From: Rufibacter hautae
GTDB lineage: Bacteria; Bacteroidota; Bacteroidia; Cytophagales; Hymenobacteraceae
NCBI RefSeq assembly: GCF_008271695.1
Contig: NZ_VKKY01000002.1
Coordinates: 992,001-1,056,000 of the forward strand
DNA: 64,000 nucleotides
Direction: 5' to 3'
A program made the translations under genes and the position numbers. The notes beneath the pieces were generated by a model, which was given only the letters and a program-made list of their open reading frames with translations, did not search any database and was not told where the DNA came from. Below are positions 8,196 to 17,487 of this stretch, piece by piece (the first letter of the stretch is position 1; every line of letters begins with the position of its first letter).

Positions 8196-9600
8196 ATTTC
8201 CCTCTGCCCTGTATAATGATCTTAATTGTATAAAGCATGACCCTGAAATCCATGACCAGGGACATATTTTCTATGTAGAGGATGTCGTATTTAAGACGTC
8301 TTACCATTTCCTGTACGTTTTGCGCATATCCGAATTTTACCTGGCCCAGGGACGTGATACCGGGTCTAACGCGGTGCAGGTGTTTGTAGTGGGGCGCTTG
8401 CTGTGTGATGAGGTCAATGAAATGTTGACGCTCAGGGCGTGGACCCACCAGGCTCATCTCTCCTATTAACACGTTATAGAACTGGGGTAGTTCATCCAAT
8501 CTTACCTTACGCATGAAGCGGCCCAGTTTAGTTACCCGGGGGTCGTCATCAGAGGAAAGGGCCGGACCCATTTTCTCGGCATCTAGGTACATGCTTCGGA
8601 ATTTGAGGATGTTGAAGGGCCGTCCGTGCAAGCCAATGCGCTCCTGCCGAAAAAAAACTGGCCCAGATGAGGAGGCCTTCACCAGGATGGCCAGCAATGC
8701 ATAGACCGGTGACAGCAGGATTAACACCAAGATGGCCGCGGCCAGGTCAATAACTCTTTTGAGGAGTTGCTGCCATACTGGCATCAGGTCGCGTTTTACC
8801 TCAATCAAAGGAGTTCCGAAGAGGTGGGCAACTTTCACCGAGCCGAGCAATATCTGGTACACATCCGGGAGGATACTGATCCTGACGTCCTCGCCTTCCA
8901 GGGAGCTGAGGATTTGCTCAATCAGGCGGTGCTCAGAGGGTTCTATGGCGATGATGACTTCCTGCACATCAAACTCTTTGATCACATCCGGCAACCGGTG
9001 GAAAGAACCCAAGGAGGGAATCTCCTCCTGGAAAGCGTGCGGCTGCGAGGGCTGGCTCTGCACAAACCCCACCATCCTGAAGCCCAGGTGCCGGTTGTTG
9101 CTTTCCAGTTCATCGTAGACCTCGCGCGCGTTGCTGCTGGAGCCTACTACCACCGTGTGGAAATACACTTTACCGTGGTACACCAGCCTCTTGAGGTGGC
9201 TTAAAACGGCAAGCTTAAAGAACAGCGAGAAGCTGAAATGTAGGAGAAAATAACTTACAATAGGTTTAGAATAGACCTGGAACCGGTTCAAGCCAGGGTC
9301 CTCAAACAGGAAGGCCAGGTAAATGGCAATGGCGCCACCCAGTGACATACCAGCCAGCACCGTCATTTCCTTGAACCTAGATATCCGGAAAATATCGCGG
9401 TACCGGCCAAGCAGCCCGTACAGTATTACCCAGAAAGAAGCGATGATGAAGGACCTGGTTAAGAAACTTAGGGTAAGAGTTTCAGAGAAATCTACAAATA
9501 CATTGTTGTTTGATACATAGAAGACAGACCAAGCCAGGAAAGCTGCCAGGAAGTCGGCTAAAATCAGTTTATATAGATGTTGGTTTCGGTTTAGAGGCAT
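8194..9600 (-). CDS. Polyprenyl-phosphate sugar-1-phosphate transferase (WcaJ/exopolysaccharide initiating type)
   Basis: This 468-aa inner membrane protein should start exopolysaccharide or lipid-linked glycan synthesis by moving a hexose-1-phosphate from a UDP-sugar to undecaprenyl phosphate. It has four or five N-terminal membrane spans (about residues 10-120), a central Rossmann-like CoA-binding-type domain, another span near 285-310 (VLILLSPVYALLAILVKA) and the C-terminal bacterial sugar transferase domain. That domain shows RQERIGLHGRPFNILKFRSM, KVRLDELPQFYNVL and GEMSLVGPRPE. No other polysaccharide genes are adjacent. Confidence 0.92.
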   Translation of the reverse strand: MPLNRNQHLYKLILADFLAAFLAWSVFYVSNNNVFVDFSETLTLSFLTRSFIIASFWVILYGLLGRYRDIFRISRFKEMTVLAGMSLGGAIAIYLAFLFEDPGLNRFQVYSKPIVSYFLLHFSFSLFFKLAVLSHLKRLVYHGKVYFHTVVVGSSSNAREVYDELESNNRHLGFRMVGFVQSQPSQPHAFQEEIPSLGSFHRLPDVIKEFDVQEVIIAIEPSEHRLIEQILSSLEGEDVRISILPDVYQILLGSVKVAHLFGTPLIEVKRDLMPVWQQLLKRVIDLAAAILVLILLSPVYALLAILVKASSSGPVFFRQERIGLHGRPFNILKFRSMYLDAEKMGPALSSDDDPRVTKLGRFMRKVRLDELPQFYNVLIGEMSLVGPRPERQHFIDLITQQAPHYKHLHRVRPGITSLGQVKFGYAQNVQEMVRRLKYDILYIENMSLVMDFRVMLYTIKIIIQGRGK

Positions 9601-9646
9601 GAATCACATCAAAAACAACGCGGCACAGGATAGCTCCATTCTATCG

Positions 9647-9654
9647 CAAAGCTA
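9647..9654 (-). promoter_or_regulatory. Candidate -7 element for the sugar transferase gene
   Basis: Read on the minus strand this is TAGCTTTG, matching TAnnTTTG, 47 bases before the start codon at 9600. A suitable -33 TTG is not clear. Confidence 0.35.
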
Positions 9655-9741
9655 CACGCAAATTCTAAAATCGGGTCTAAAAATTAAATTTCATGGCAAT
9701 GAGCCCCTATTTGCTAATTTCGCGACGGACGCGCTACAGAT

Positions 9742-9768
9742 TTGACCTGTAAACGTATAGTAAGTTTA
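9742..9768 (+). promoter_or_regulatory. Candidate promoter for pcm
   Basis: TTG at 9742-9744 and TAAGTTTA at 9761-9768 are 16 bases apart, close to the Bacteroidota -33/-7 pattern but with the last base of the -7 box changed. The ATG follows 14 bases later. Confidence 0.3.
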
Positions 9769-9782
9769 TACCTGATCCTCTT

Positions 9783-10433
9783 ATGCTCATAGACAGTTAC
9801 CGACACAAAGGCATGCGCAAAAGCTTGGTGCGCGTTGTTCAGGAAAAAGGAATCAAAGACCCACAGGTGTTACAGGCGCTGGAACAGGTGCCCCGCCACT
9901 TCTTCTTTGAGAAGGCCTTTCTGGAGCAGGCGTATCAAGACAAAGCCTTTCCCATTGGCGAGGGGCAGACCATTTCGCAGCCTTACACGGTAGCTTACCA
10001 GACAGAATTACTGGACATTCACCCACACGACAAGGTACTGGAAATTGGCACGGGGTCTGGTTACCAATGCAGCGTTCTCCTGCAGCTTACCCCCAACGTA
10101 TTTACCATTGAGTACAACGAGGTGCTGTTCCATAAAGCCAACCGCCAGTTCCATTTGATGGGACTCTCTCCTTTCACGTTCCTGGGCGATGGTTCTGAGG
10201 GACTTCCGCAGCACGCTCCTTTTGACAAAATCTTGGTAACGGCGGGGGCTCCCATCATTCCTAAAACGTTACTCCGGCAATTGACCCTAGGCGGTAAATT
10301 GGTCATCCCCGTGGGCGATACCGGGCACCAGAAAATGCTGCGCATCACCCGGCTGGGTGAAGAGGAATTCACCCGGGAGGAATTCGGAAATTTCAAGTTT
10401 GTGCCACTTTTAGGAAAACAAGGCTGGAAATAG
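9783..10433 (+). CDS. pcm: Protein-L-isoaspartate O-methyltransferase
   Basis: This cytosolic repair enzyme methylates isoaspartyl residues of aged proteins with S-adenosylmethionine. The 216-aa protein carries the PCMT signature: QTISQPYTVAYQTELL at about residues 62-77, the SAM motif VLEIGTGSGYQCSVLL at 85-100, and the post-motifs DKILVTAGAPIIP and GGKLVIPVGD. Length matches bacterial Pcm. It is the first of three plus-strand genes in a row (pcm, thioesterase, 210-aa protein) separated by 131 and 24 bases, so it may have its own terminator. Confidence 0.95.
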   Translation: MLIDSYRHKGMRKSLVRVVQEKGIKDPQVLQALEQVPRHFFFEKAFLEQAYQDKAFPIGEGQTISQPYTVAYQTELLDIHPHDKVLEIGTGSGYQCSVLLQLTPNVFTIEYNEVLFHKANRQFHLMGLSPFTFLGDGSEGLPQHAPFDKILVTAGAPIIPKTLLRQLTLGGKLVIPVGDTGHQKMLRITRLGEEEFTREEFGNFKFVPLLGKQGWK

Positions 10434-10534
10434 ACCTTGTGGTAGGCATCTTCTTCAATTGCCTGAAACCTTAACCAGTTAATTTATCAGACTTCCACCG
10501 GATAAAAATGTGGTAGGCTTTACCCATTCTGCCG

Positions 10535-10542
10535 TATCTTTA
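10535..10542 (+). promoter_or_regulatory. Possible -7 element before the thioesterase gene
   Basis: TATCTTTA differs from TAnnTTTG in one base and lies 22 bases before the ATG. No -33 TTG is evident, so support is weak. Confidence 0.25.
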
Positions 10543-10564
10543 CCGTTCAATTACACTCCTTTTT

Positions 10565-11086
10565 ATGCGTAAGCAAAAATCTGTTAAGGATTCTTATGTG
10601 CGGATGACCGAACTGGTCCTGCCCAATGATACCAACACGCTCAACAACCTCATGGGAGGCCGCATGATGCACTGGATGGACATTGTTTCTGCCATTGCCG
10701 CCCAAAAACACTCCAACCGCATTGTAGTAACCGCCTCGGTAGACAACGTTTCCTTTAGAGAAAGCATCAAGCTGGGCAACGTCATCACCCTGGAGGCACA
10801 GGTGACCCGGGCCTTCAGCACTTCCATGGAAGTCCATATCACCGTGTGGGCCGAGGACATCCCGTCAGGCACCAAAGTGAAGTCCAACGAAGCGTATTTC
10901 ACCTTTGTGGCCCTGGACGAAAACGGCAACTCGGTTCCCGTACCGGAAGCAATCCCGGAATCCGCCGAGGAACAGGAGAAATTTGCCGGAGCCCTGCGTA
11001 GACGCCAGCTCCGTCTTATTCTGGCGGGCCGCATGAAACCCAACGATGCCAATGAACTGAAGGCCATCTTTGAACTGGAAGATTAA
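10565..11086 (+). CDS. Acyl-CoA thioesterase, hotdog fold (YciA/BACH type)
   Basis: The 173-aa protein is a single hotdog domain that should hydrolyse acyl-CoA thioesters in the cytoplasm. The N-terminal helix segment LNNLMGGRMMHWMDIVSAIAA (residues about 26-46) and the strand VTASVDNVSFRESIKLGNVI are typical of the YciA/BFIT clade. A charged C-terminal tail (about 130-173) is common in Bacteroidota members. It is not the PaaI thioesterase of phenylacetate breakdown, which is shorter and of another subfamily. Confidence 0.88.
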   Translation: MRKQKSVKDSYVRMTELVLPNDTNTLNNLMGGRMMHWMDIVSAIAAQKHSNRIVVTASVDNVSFRESIKLGNVITLEAQVTRAFSTSMEVHITVWAEDIPSGTKVKSNEAYFTFVALDENGNSVPVPEAIPESAEEQEKFAGALRRRQLRLILAGRMKPNDANELKAIFELED

Positions 11087-11110
11087 TCCCTAAGACTGAT
11101 AACGAAACCG

Positions 11111-11743
11111 ATGTCTTCTTCACCCGCAGACTTTTTATTCTTACAGCAGTTGTATGGCCAGGACACCCTGTACGTGATCCCTGAACCTACCAGCGAAGAA
11201 GCCATAACCATTCCGGTAAACACTGAGGCAGTTCACGCGCCAGTTCCTGAACCTGAACCAACCCCGCAGCAGGTGGAAACGCCGGCCATGGCTCCTGTAA
11301 TTGCTGAGACTAGAGAGGAACCGGTTGCTGCACCCGCTGTACCGGCAGAAGAAATTAAGTGGCTGGGCGAGGCCGTACACGGAACATATTTATTGTTTGA
11401 AGTACCAGACGGCGTGTTCGGTCAACTACCGCACCATGCGTTCCTGCAGAAGGTGATGGCGGCGGTAGGTCTAAATACGGGTCAGATCAAATTCGGGAAT
11501 ATGTCTCCGGCGCTGGTGCATGACGTGAAAAAGATAGCCGCAGAAAACAAAGCCCGGCACATCATCCTGTTCGGGCAGGGCTTGCCGGTGGCCAACCTCT
11601 CCCGGATGGAGTTCTACCGTATGTACCGGTTTGAGGAGTCGCGCTTCGTTTTGGTGGATTCGTTAGAAGACATTGAGAAAAGCGTTGAGCTCAAGAAAAA
11701 ACTATGGGATGTGCTGCAGAAGATCTTTTTACAGCAGAATTAA
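11111..11743 (+). CDS. Unrecognised 210-aa protein, possibly DNA polymerase III psi-like
   Basis: I do not recognise this family with certainty. Residues about 20-80 are a low-complexity linker rich in Pro, Glu, Val and Ala. The C-terminal part (about 85-210) is a compact alpha/beta domain: strand (TYLLFEVPD), helix (HAFLQKVMAAVGL), a QIKFGNMSPA segment, strand (HIILFGQGLP), and a closing helix (SVELKKKLWDVLQKIFL). The order and the short N-terminal peptide (DFLFLQQLYG) recall the psi subunit (HolD) of the clamp loader, which has an N-terminal chi-binding peptide, but this is a fold-level guess. It follows the thioesterase gene by 24 bases. Confidence 0.6.
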   Translation: MSSSPADFLFLQQLYGQDTLYVIPEPTSEEAITIPVNTEAVHAPVPEPEPTPQQVETPAMAPVIAETREEPVAAPAVPAEEIKWLGEAVHGTYLLFEVPDGVFGQLPHHAFLQKVMAAVGLNTGQIKFGNMSPALVHDVKKIAAENKARHIILFGQGLPVANLSRMEFYRMYRFEESRFVLVDSLEDIEKSVELKKKLWDVLQKIFLQQN

Positions 11744-11756
11744 AAAAATGCCCCTA

Positions 11757-11802
11757 AAACAGAAAGCGGCTGCCATTCTCCAATGGCAGCCGCTTTCTGT
11801 TT
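11757..11802. terminator. Bidirectional terminator between convergent genes
   Basis: A perfect 21-bp stem (11757-11777 with 11782-11802) closes the loop CTCC between two converging genes. The left arm is preceded by CCCCTAA and an A run (ttaaaaaaatg). It lacks the GTTTTAGGC core and so is a separate type of terminator from the dispersed family. Confidence 0.85.
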
Positions 11803-11818
11803 ATGATGATTGGTTTGC

Positions 11819-12943
11819 TTATTGCAGCAAAGAAGCCAGTTTCTCCTCAAGGGCCGGGCCCCGCAGGTTTTTGGCGATAATCTTTCCTTCTTTGTCCAGC
11901 AATACCGTTTGCGGAATTGCCGTGATGCCGTACAGGGCGGCAGCAGAGCTTTCCCAACCTTTCAGGTCAGAAACGTGCGGCCAGGTTAGTTTATCATTCT
12001 CAATCGCTTTTAACCATTTAGCGCGGTCCTGGTCAAGGCTCACCCCGAAGATCTCAAAGCCTTTGTCTTTGTACTTGTTGTACATGCGGACCACGTTAGG
12101 GTTTTCCTGGCGGCAAGGCCCGCACCAGCTGGCCCAGAAATCGATCAACACATATTTCCCTTTCAAAGAAGATAAGGCAACCTCAGGACCGTTTGGCGTA
12201 GGAAGTTTAATGTCTGGGGCTACACTGCCCATGGCCGTAGAACGCATCTTGGTTAAGCGCTCCTCCAAAGACTTAGTGTACTTTGAATTAGGCAGGGACC
12301 CTTTGAAAGCGGTAGCCATGCTGTCCACGAACGTATAGTGCTCATCTAGGTTCAGGATGTTGCCCGCGGTGTACACCGAAACCACCGAGGTAGGGTTCGC
12401 TTTCACGAAGGACTTCAACTTGCTTTGGTTTTCCTGCTGCAAGGCCATGAACTGCTCCTGAATCCTTTTCACCTCGGCCTGGTTGCCCGAGTTGGCGGCT
12501 TCCTGGAACTGCTGGTTTAGGGTAGTGGCGCTTTGCTGCATGCCCTGCATAATGCCGTTCAGTTCTTTGATCAGCTCAGAGTCTTTTGACCCGGTCACCG
12601 TGTAGGACTGGGCTACTTTGCCAGAGTCAGCGGTCACTTGGATGCTCTTGTTGTCTACCACCAGCATGATGCCTTCCTGGTTCTCAAACCCAAGTTTGTA
12701 GATTGCCGGCTCTTTCACGGTGCCCTCTAAAAGGAAGGTTCCGTCTTTGTTGATGCTGGCGGTGTCAAAGGGAACAAAGGCCTGTTCGCCCAGTTCATCC
12801 AGGAACACTTTACCAGTGGTCATGTTGTTGATCTTGCCAGAGATGCGGTAGCTTTTATCTGTATCTACCGTAGCAACTCCTTTCTTTTGGCAGGCGCCTA
12901 TCACCAGTAGGGAGGCAGCGGCCAATATGATTTGTTTCTTCAT
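11819..12943 (-). CDS. TlpA-type thioredoxin lipoprotein with N-terminal DUF4369
   Basis: This 374-aa lipoprotein has a signal peptide with the lipobox VIGAC (Cys18). Residues about 30-110 form the beta-rich DUF4369 domain, about 125-235 are helical, and about 240-374 are a thioredoxin domain with the redox motif WCGPC (Cys274, Cys277) and the cis-Pro segment GITAIPQTVLLD. Such proteins act in the periplasm as thiol-disulfide reductases, for example in cytochrome c maturation. It starts 19 bases after gatB ends and is probably co-transcribed with it; the two functions are not obviously related. Confidence 0.92.
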   Translation of the reverse strand: MKKQIILAAASLLVIGACQKKGVATVDTDKSYRISGKINNMTTGKVFLDELGEQAFVPFDTASINKDGTFLLEGTVKEPAIYKLGFENQEGIMLVVDNKSIQVTADSGKVAQSYTVTGSKDSELIKELNGIMQGMQQSATTLNQQFQEAANSGNQAEVKRIQEQFMALQQENQSKLKSFVKANPTSVVSVYTAGNILNLDEHYTFVDSMATAFKGSLPNSKYTKSLEERLTKMRSTAMGSVAPDIKLPTPNGPEVALSSLKGKYVLIDFWASWCGPCRQENPNVVRMYNKYKDKGFEIFGVSLDQDRAKWLKAIENDKLTWPHVSDLKGWESSAAALYGITAIPQTVLLDKEGKIIAKNLRGPALEEKLASLLQ

Positions 12944-12961
12944 CTTTTTATGGAAATGAGC

Positions 12962-14419
12962 TTATCTATCCAGGCTCTCTTTCAACAGTTTATTGGCCAC
13001 TTTGGGATCTGCCTTACCTTTGGTTTGTTTCATGAGATCACCCATGAACATGCCCAGCAAAGAGGCTTTCCCGGCTTTGTACTCGGCCACCTTCTGCGGA
13101 TTGGCCGCCAGTACCTGATCAATGATTCCCTGTAAAGCCCCTTCGTCAGATTCCTGCACCAGGTTCTGCTCCGTGGCTACCTGCTGCGCCGTTTTACCCG
13201 GATTCTCTAGCAAATACGGGAAGATCTGCTTGGCGGCTACGCTGTGGCTTACTTTGTTGCTGTCTACCAGTTCAATAAGGCCGGCTATCTGCTCCGGCTT
13301 CAACGGGAAGGCCGACATGTCCAGTGCCAGTTCATTCAGGTAAGATTTCACCGGTCCGCTCACCCAGTTAGCCGCACCTTTGTAGTTTTTGGTGTGCTGG
13401 CAAAGCGCATGATAAAACAAGGCAACCTCTTTGTCATCGGTCAACACACCGGCGTCATAGTCAGAAAGGCCGTACTCTTGCGTGAAGCGGTTATAGAGTT
13501 CCTGCGGCAACGCGGGCATGCTTTCCTTTACCGTATGCAGCCACTCTTCTGAGATGATGACCGGCGGAAGGTCCGGCTCTGGGAAGTACCGGTAGTCGTT
13601 CATGGTTTCCTTGGAGCGCATGCCGGTGGTAGTGCCAGTGTTGGCATCAAAATTCCGGGTCTCAGAATCGATGGTACCGCCGTTCTCCAGAATCTCAATC
13701 TGCCGGTCAATCTCGTGTTCAATGGCACGCTGCACGTTCCGGAAGGAGTTCATGTTCTTCACCTCCACCTTAGTGCCCCACTTGCTGGCGCCTTTTTTCA
13801 TCACTGAGATGTTGGCATCGCAGCGCAAAGAACCTTCTTCCATGTTGCCGTCGCAAATCTCCAGGTACTGCACCAATTTCTTGATATGGGTCAGGTACGC
13901 GTAGGCTTCCTCTGAGTCCCGGATGTCTGGCTCAGACACGATCTCGATCAGCGGCGTGCCGGCGCGGTTCAGGTCCACCAGGGTTTCGGTCTCCCCGGCC
14001 AAGTGCATGGATTTCCCGGCGTCCTCTTCCATGTGGATGCGGGTAATGCCAATGCGTTTCTCCTGGCCATCCTTGGTTTTGACGTCCAGGTGCCCTTTGG
14101 TGCAGATAGGCGTTTTGTCCTGCGTGATCTGGTAGCCTTTGGGAAGATCTGGATAGAAATAGTTCTTCCGGGCGTAATAGTTGTTCCGGGTGATTTCGCA
14201 GTTGGTGGCCAAGCCCATTTTCATGGCCATCTCTACCACTTTCTTGTTCACCCGCGGCAATGTACCTGGGTGCCCCAAGGTGATCACACTCAGGTTGGTG
14301 TTCGGCAGCATGCCGTACTCCGTGGAATCTGAGGAATACGCCTTGCTCTCGGTTAGCAACTGCGCGTGCACCTCCAGACCGATGATGGCTTGGTATTGGG
14401 AACGGATCTCTTCGTTCAT
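12962..14419 (-). CDS. gatB: Asp-tRNA(Asn)/Glu-tRNA(Gln) amidotransferase subunit B
   Basis: GatB activates mischarged Glu-tRNA(Gln) or Asp-tRNA(Asn) by phosphorylation so that ammonia from GatA can make the amide. The 485-aa protein shows the N-terminal signature IGLEVHAQLLTESKAYS, the family pattern RNNYYARKNYFYPDLPKGYQI near residue 80, and EGSLRCDANIS near 195. The C-terminal YqeY-like tail domain (about 340-485) has DEGALQGIIDQVLAANPQKV and ASLLGMFMGDLMK. The gene is complete. gatA and gatC are not in the window. Confidence 0.97.
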   Translation of the reverse strand: MNEEIRSQYQAIIGLEVHAQLLTESKAYSSDSTEYGMLPNTNLSVITLGHPGTLPRVNKKVVEMAMKMGLATNCEITRNNYYARKNYFYPDLPKGYQITQDKTPICTKGHLDVKTKDGQEKRIGITRIHMEEDAGKSMHLAGETETLVDLNRAGTPLIEIVSEPDIRDSEEAYAYLTHIKKLVQYLEICDGNMEEGSLRCDANISVMKKGASKWGTKVEVKNMNSFRNVQRAIEHEIDRQIEILENGGTIDSETRNFDANTGTTTGMRSKETMNDYRYFPEPDLPPVIISEEWLHTVKESMPALPQELYNRFTQEYGLSDYDAGVLTDDKEVALFYHALCQHTKNYKGAANWVSGPVKSYLNELALDMSAFPLKPEQIAGLIELVDSNKVSHSVAAKQIFPYLLENPGKTAQQVATEQNLVQESDEGALQGIIDQVLAANPQKVAEYKAGKASLLGMFMGDLMKQTKGKADPKVANKLLKESLDR

Positions 14420-14460
14420 GTTTCTCTTTTAGCACGTCTTGCGCGGGGCGCAACACGATT

Positions 14461-14497
14461 TCTGTTTTGGGTCTATTTTCTAAAAAATAGCCGGTAA
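14461..14497. repeat. Degenerate hairpin (family copy t) between alaS and gatB
   Basis: TCTGTTTTGGGTCTATTTTC followed by TAAAAAATAGCCGGTAAACG keeps the core pattern GTTTTgGgtctaTTTTct-AAAAAatagcCggTAAAC. A second small hairpin, ATAGCCG-GTAAA-CGGCTAT, overlaps its right end. Confidence 0.5.
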
Positions 14498-14516
14498 ACG
14501 GCTATCTTAATTAATT

Positions 14517-14541
14517 CGGTGGGGCTTTCATAGCCTCACCG
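14517..14541. terminator. Possible alaS terminator hairpin
   Basis: CGGTGGGGCT (14517-14526) pairs with AGCCTCACCG (14532-14541) with one mismatch and a five-base loop. It lies downstream of the minus-strand alaS, but the following bases on that strand are AATTAATTAA rather than a T run, so termination is only possible. Confidence 0.4.
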
Positions 14542-14596
14542 GATTGTCTCTATTTAAGGGTTCTTTTGCTGTAAACAGGTCAGAAACTCCAGATGT

Positions 14597-17218
14597 TTAA
14601 GACAGAAGCGATTCGGCTTTGGCCAGGGCTGCTGAGAGACCGGCTACTTCCTTGCCGCCAGCAGTAGCGTAGAATGGCTGTCCGCCGCCGCCGCCTTTGA
14701 TTTCTTTGGCTAGTTCCTTCACCATCTGCACGGCGTTCAGACCTTTGCCTGCTACCACTTCGTCAGATAACATAACGGCCAGTTGCGGTTTTCCGTCTAC
14801 ATCGGCGGCTAGCACTAGCACCAGGTTGTCTACCACGCTGCGTAGGTCAAACGCCAGTTTTTTCAGGTAATCAGCGGAGCTCACGTCTACGCGGGCGGCC
14901 AGGAAGTTGATTCCGTTCAGGTTGCGCACCTCAGAGGCGAGTTTCTCTTTCTGGGCGGTCACCTGCTTCAGTTCAAAAGCTTCCAATTGTTTGCGGAGAG
15001 CGCTGTTCTCGTCCTGCAGTTTCTCAATGGCCTTGCCGAACTCTTTCTGCACGCCCAGTAACTGCTTCACTTCCTCAAACTGGGTGATTTGCTCGTCTAC
15101 GTACTGCTCGGCTACATCGGCGGTAACAGCTTCAATGCGGCGCACGCCGGCGGCAACCGAGCTTTCGCTCACGATTTTAAAGAACCCGATGTTACCGGTA
15201 TTGGCTACGTGCGTTCCGCCGCAAAGCTCAATGGAAAACGTCGGATTGAACGTGATCATCCGCACGAACTCGCCGTATTTCTCCCCGAACAAAGCGGTGG
15301 CCCCGAAAGCCTTAGCCTCTTCAATAGGCACGTTGCGGCGCTCGTCTTTCTCGATGGATTCGCGGATGCGCTCGTTTACAATCTGCTCCACTTCGCGCAA
15401 CTGCTCCTCGGTTACTTTGGTGAAGTGCGAGAAGTCAAAGCGAAGAAGTTTATCGCTCACCAAAGAGCCTTTCTGGTTTACGTGGTCGCCCAACACCTGC
15501 TTCAAGGCGGCGTGCAGCAAGTGCGTGGCCGAGTGGTTCTTCTTGATCAATTCACGGCGCTTGGCGTCTACGCTGGCCATCACCGGAGCATCCAAGTCTT
15601 TGGGGAGCTCCGCCGTGATATGAATGATCAGGTCGTTCTCTTTGGTGGTGTTCAGGACTTTCACCTTGCCGGAAGCTGCTTCCAGTACGCCGGTATCGCC
15701 TACCTGTCCGCCGCTCTCGGCGTAGAAAGGCGTGCGGTCCAGCACCACATGGAATTCCTTCTTGTTTTTGGCCGTCACCTGGCGGTAGCGCACAATGCGG
15801 GCTTCCACCGATTCAGCGTCATAGGCTACCCACTCGGTTTCCACGTCTGGTTGCAGCACGATCCAGTCGCCCTGCTCAGTTTGGGCCGCATTGCGGGAAC
15901 GGTTTTTCTGCTGCTCCATCTCGACGGTGAAGCCGGCTTCGTCAATAGTGAGACAGTTTTCTTTCGCAATCAGGGCCGTCAGGTCCAGCGGGAACCCGAA
16001 GGTATCGTATAGTTCAAAGGCGGTTTTCCCGTCAATGGTATTGCCGTTGCTTTTGAAAGTCTCCTGCAAAGAATCCAAGCGCTTCAGGCCGTTCTCCAGT
16101 GTGCGCAGGAAAGCGTTCTCTTCTTCCTCAATCACGCGCTGCACAAATGCCTGTTGGGCCTTCAGTTCAGGAAACACAGACGCCAATTGATCTGCCAACA
16201 CTGGTACGATGGTGTTTAGGAACGGCTTCTTGAAGTTCAGATACGTGAAGGAGTAACGTACCGCGCGGCGCAGAATCCGGCGGATCACGTAACCGGCCTT
16301 GTTGTTACTCGGCAACTGACCATCGGCGATGGTGAAGGAGATGGCCCGGATGTGGTCCGCAATCACGCGGATGGCGATATCGGTTTTCTCGTTCTCGCCG
16401 TAAGTTACGCCGGCTTCTTTGGCAATGAACTGGATGATGGGCTGGAAAACGTCCGTATCATAGTTGGACTGTTTGCCCTGAATGGCCATGCACAAACGCT
16501 CGAAGCCCATGCCCGTATCTACGTGTTGTGCAGGGAGTTTCACCAAAGAGCCATCGGCTAAGCGGTTGAACTCCATGAACACGTTGTTCCAGATTTCCAC
16601 CACCTGCGGATGGTCGTTGTTCACCAGGTCTTTCCCGGAAATCTTGGCTACTTCCTCCTCAGAGCGCAGGTCCACGTGGATTTCAGAGCAAGGACCGCAC
16701 GGACCGGTATCGCCCATTTCCCAGAAGTTGTCTTTCTTGTTGCCCATCAAGATGCGGTCCTCCGAGATCATGGTCTTCCAGATATCATAGGCCTCCTGGT
16801 CCATGGGCAGGTTCTCTGAACCGTCACCCTGGAAAACAGAAACGTACAATCTGTCTTTAGGCAGTTGGTATACTTCCGTCAGCAATTCCCAGGACCATTT
16901 CAGCGCGTCTTGCTTAAAGTAATCGCCAAAGGACCAGTTGCCCAGCATCTCAAACATGGTGTGGTGGTAGGTATCATAGCCTACTTCCTCCAGGTCATTG
17001 TGCTTGCCAGACACGCGAAGGCACTTCTGGGTATCGGCCACGCGCGGCGAGGGCGCAGGTTTGTTGCCCAGGAAATAATCCTTGAACGGCGCCATGCCCG
17101 AATTGATGAACATAAGCGTAGGATCGTCTTTTACCACAATAGGGGCAGACGGAACAATCTGGTGGCCTTTGGAGGCGAAGAAATCCAGGAACTTCTGACG
17201 AATCTCAGCGGAGGTCAT
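14597..17218 (-). CDS. alaS: Alanyl-tRNA synthetase
   Basis: The 873-aa class II synthetase attaches alanine to tRNA(Ala) and edits Ser/Gly errors. The aminoacylation core (about 1-450) has [39 protein letters not shown] and [17 protein letters not shown]. The editing domain (about 550-720) shows the zinc-binding HSATHLLH and CGGTHV motifs. The C-terminal C-Ala domain ends with a glycine-rich KGGGGGQPF segment. All domains are present. A hairpin-family copy and a CTCAGAACT palindrome separate it from the divergent merR gene. Confidence 0.98.
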   Translation of the reverse strand: MTSAEIRQKFLDFFASKGHQIVPSAPIVVKDDPTLMFINSGMAPFKDYFLGNKPAPSPRVADTQKCLRVSGKHNDLEEVGYDTYHHTMFEMLGNWSFGDYFKQDALKWSWELLTEVYQLPKDRLYVSVFQGDGSENLPMDQEAYDIWKTMISEDRILMGNKKDNFWEMGDTGPCGPCSEIHVDLRSEEEVAKISGKDLVNNDHPQVVEIWNNVFMEFNRLADGSLVKLPAQHVDTGMGFERLCMAIQGKQSNYDTDVFQPIIQFIAKEAGVTYGENEKTDIAIRVIADHIRAISFTIADGQLPSNNKAGYVIRRILRRAVRYSFTYLNFKKPFLNTIVPVLADQLASVFPELKAQQAFVQRVIEEEENAFLRTLENGLKRLDSLQETFKSNGNTIDGKTAFELYDTFGFPLDLTALIAKENCLTIDEAGFTVEMEQQKNRSRNAAQTEQGDWIVLQPDVETEWVAYDAESVEARIVRYRQVTAKNKKEFHVVLDRTPFYAESGGQVGDTGVLEAASGKVKVLNTTKENDLIIHITAELPKDLDAPVMASVDAKRRELIKKNHSATHLLHAALKQVLGDHVNQKGSLVSDKLLRFDFSHFTKVTEEQLREVEQIVNERIRESIEKDERRNVPIEEAKAFGATALFGEKYGEFVRMITFNPTFSIELCGGTHVANTGNIGFFKIVSESSVAAGVRRIEAVTADVAEQYVDEQITQFEEVKQLLGVQKEFGKAIEKLQDENSALRKQLEAFELKQVTAQKEKLASEVRNLNGINFLAARVDVSSADYLKKLAFDLRSVVDNLVLVLAADVDGKPQLAVMLSDEVVAGKGLNAVQMVKELAKEIKGGGGGQPFYATAGGKEVAGLSAALAKAESLLS

Positions 17219-17356
17219 GTATCTAAATAATTGCTTTCTTAAACTAGGCGCAAGGGCTTGTAAATGCGAAAGAAAAAGCCAATTTTTGCCGTTCCAGCGC
17301 GCACTACGCCGCCTGCAAAAGTAAGCTTTTTTAGCAAACTGCGGTGGTAACCGGCG

Positions 17357-17393
17357 CGTTTTAGCGCTGTTTTTCAGAAAACAAGCTTAAAAG
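17357..17393. repeat. Dispersed hairpin family copy c, between divergent alaS and merR
   Basis: CGTTTTAGCGCTGTTTTTCA then GAAAACAAGCTTAAAAG matches the consensus closely. It lies between two genes that start away from each other, so it cannot be a terminator for either gene. Confidence 0.7.
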
Positions 17394-17398
17394 AAGGT

Positions 17399-17478
17399 AG
17401 TTCTGAGTTCTGAGTCTTTAGTCCGGAGTCGGCTTGGGATGAGAATGGCTCAGAACTCAGAACTCAAGACTCAGAACT
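17399..17478. repeat. Palindromic CTCAGAACT repeat upstream of merR
   Basis: AGTTCTGAGTTCTGAGTC at 17399-17416 is answered by inverted units (CTCAGAACTCAGAACT and GACTCAGAACT) ending at 17478, nine bases before the merR start codon. A similar palindrome lies just downstream of merR and a third near 21.2 kb. Confidence 0.85.
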
Positions 17479-17487
17479 AACAAAAAA

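Noticed and set aside
10565-11086. Thioesterase as PaaI of the phenylacetate pathway
   Set aside because: It is longer, of the YciA/BACH type, and is 30 kb away from the paa cluster.
14420-14596. T-box or other riboswitch near the alaS and gatB genes
   Set aside because: No T-box sequence, specifier stem or known riboswitch core is visible; the hairpins there are small and belong to a repeat family or a weak terminator.
15089-16012. 307-codon open frame opposite alaS
   Set aside because: The alaS gene is complete with all motifs; the opposite frame is an unselected shadow.
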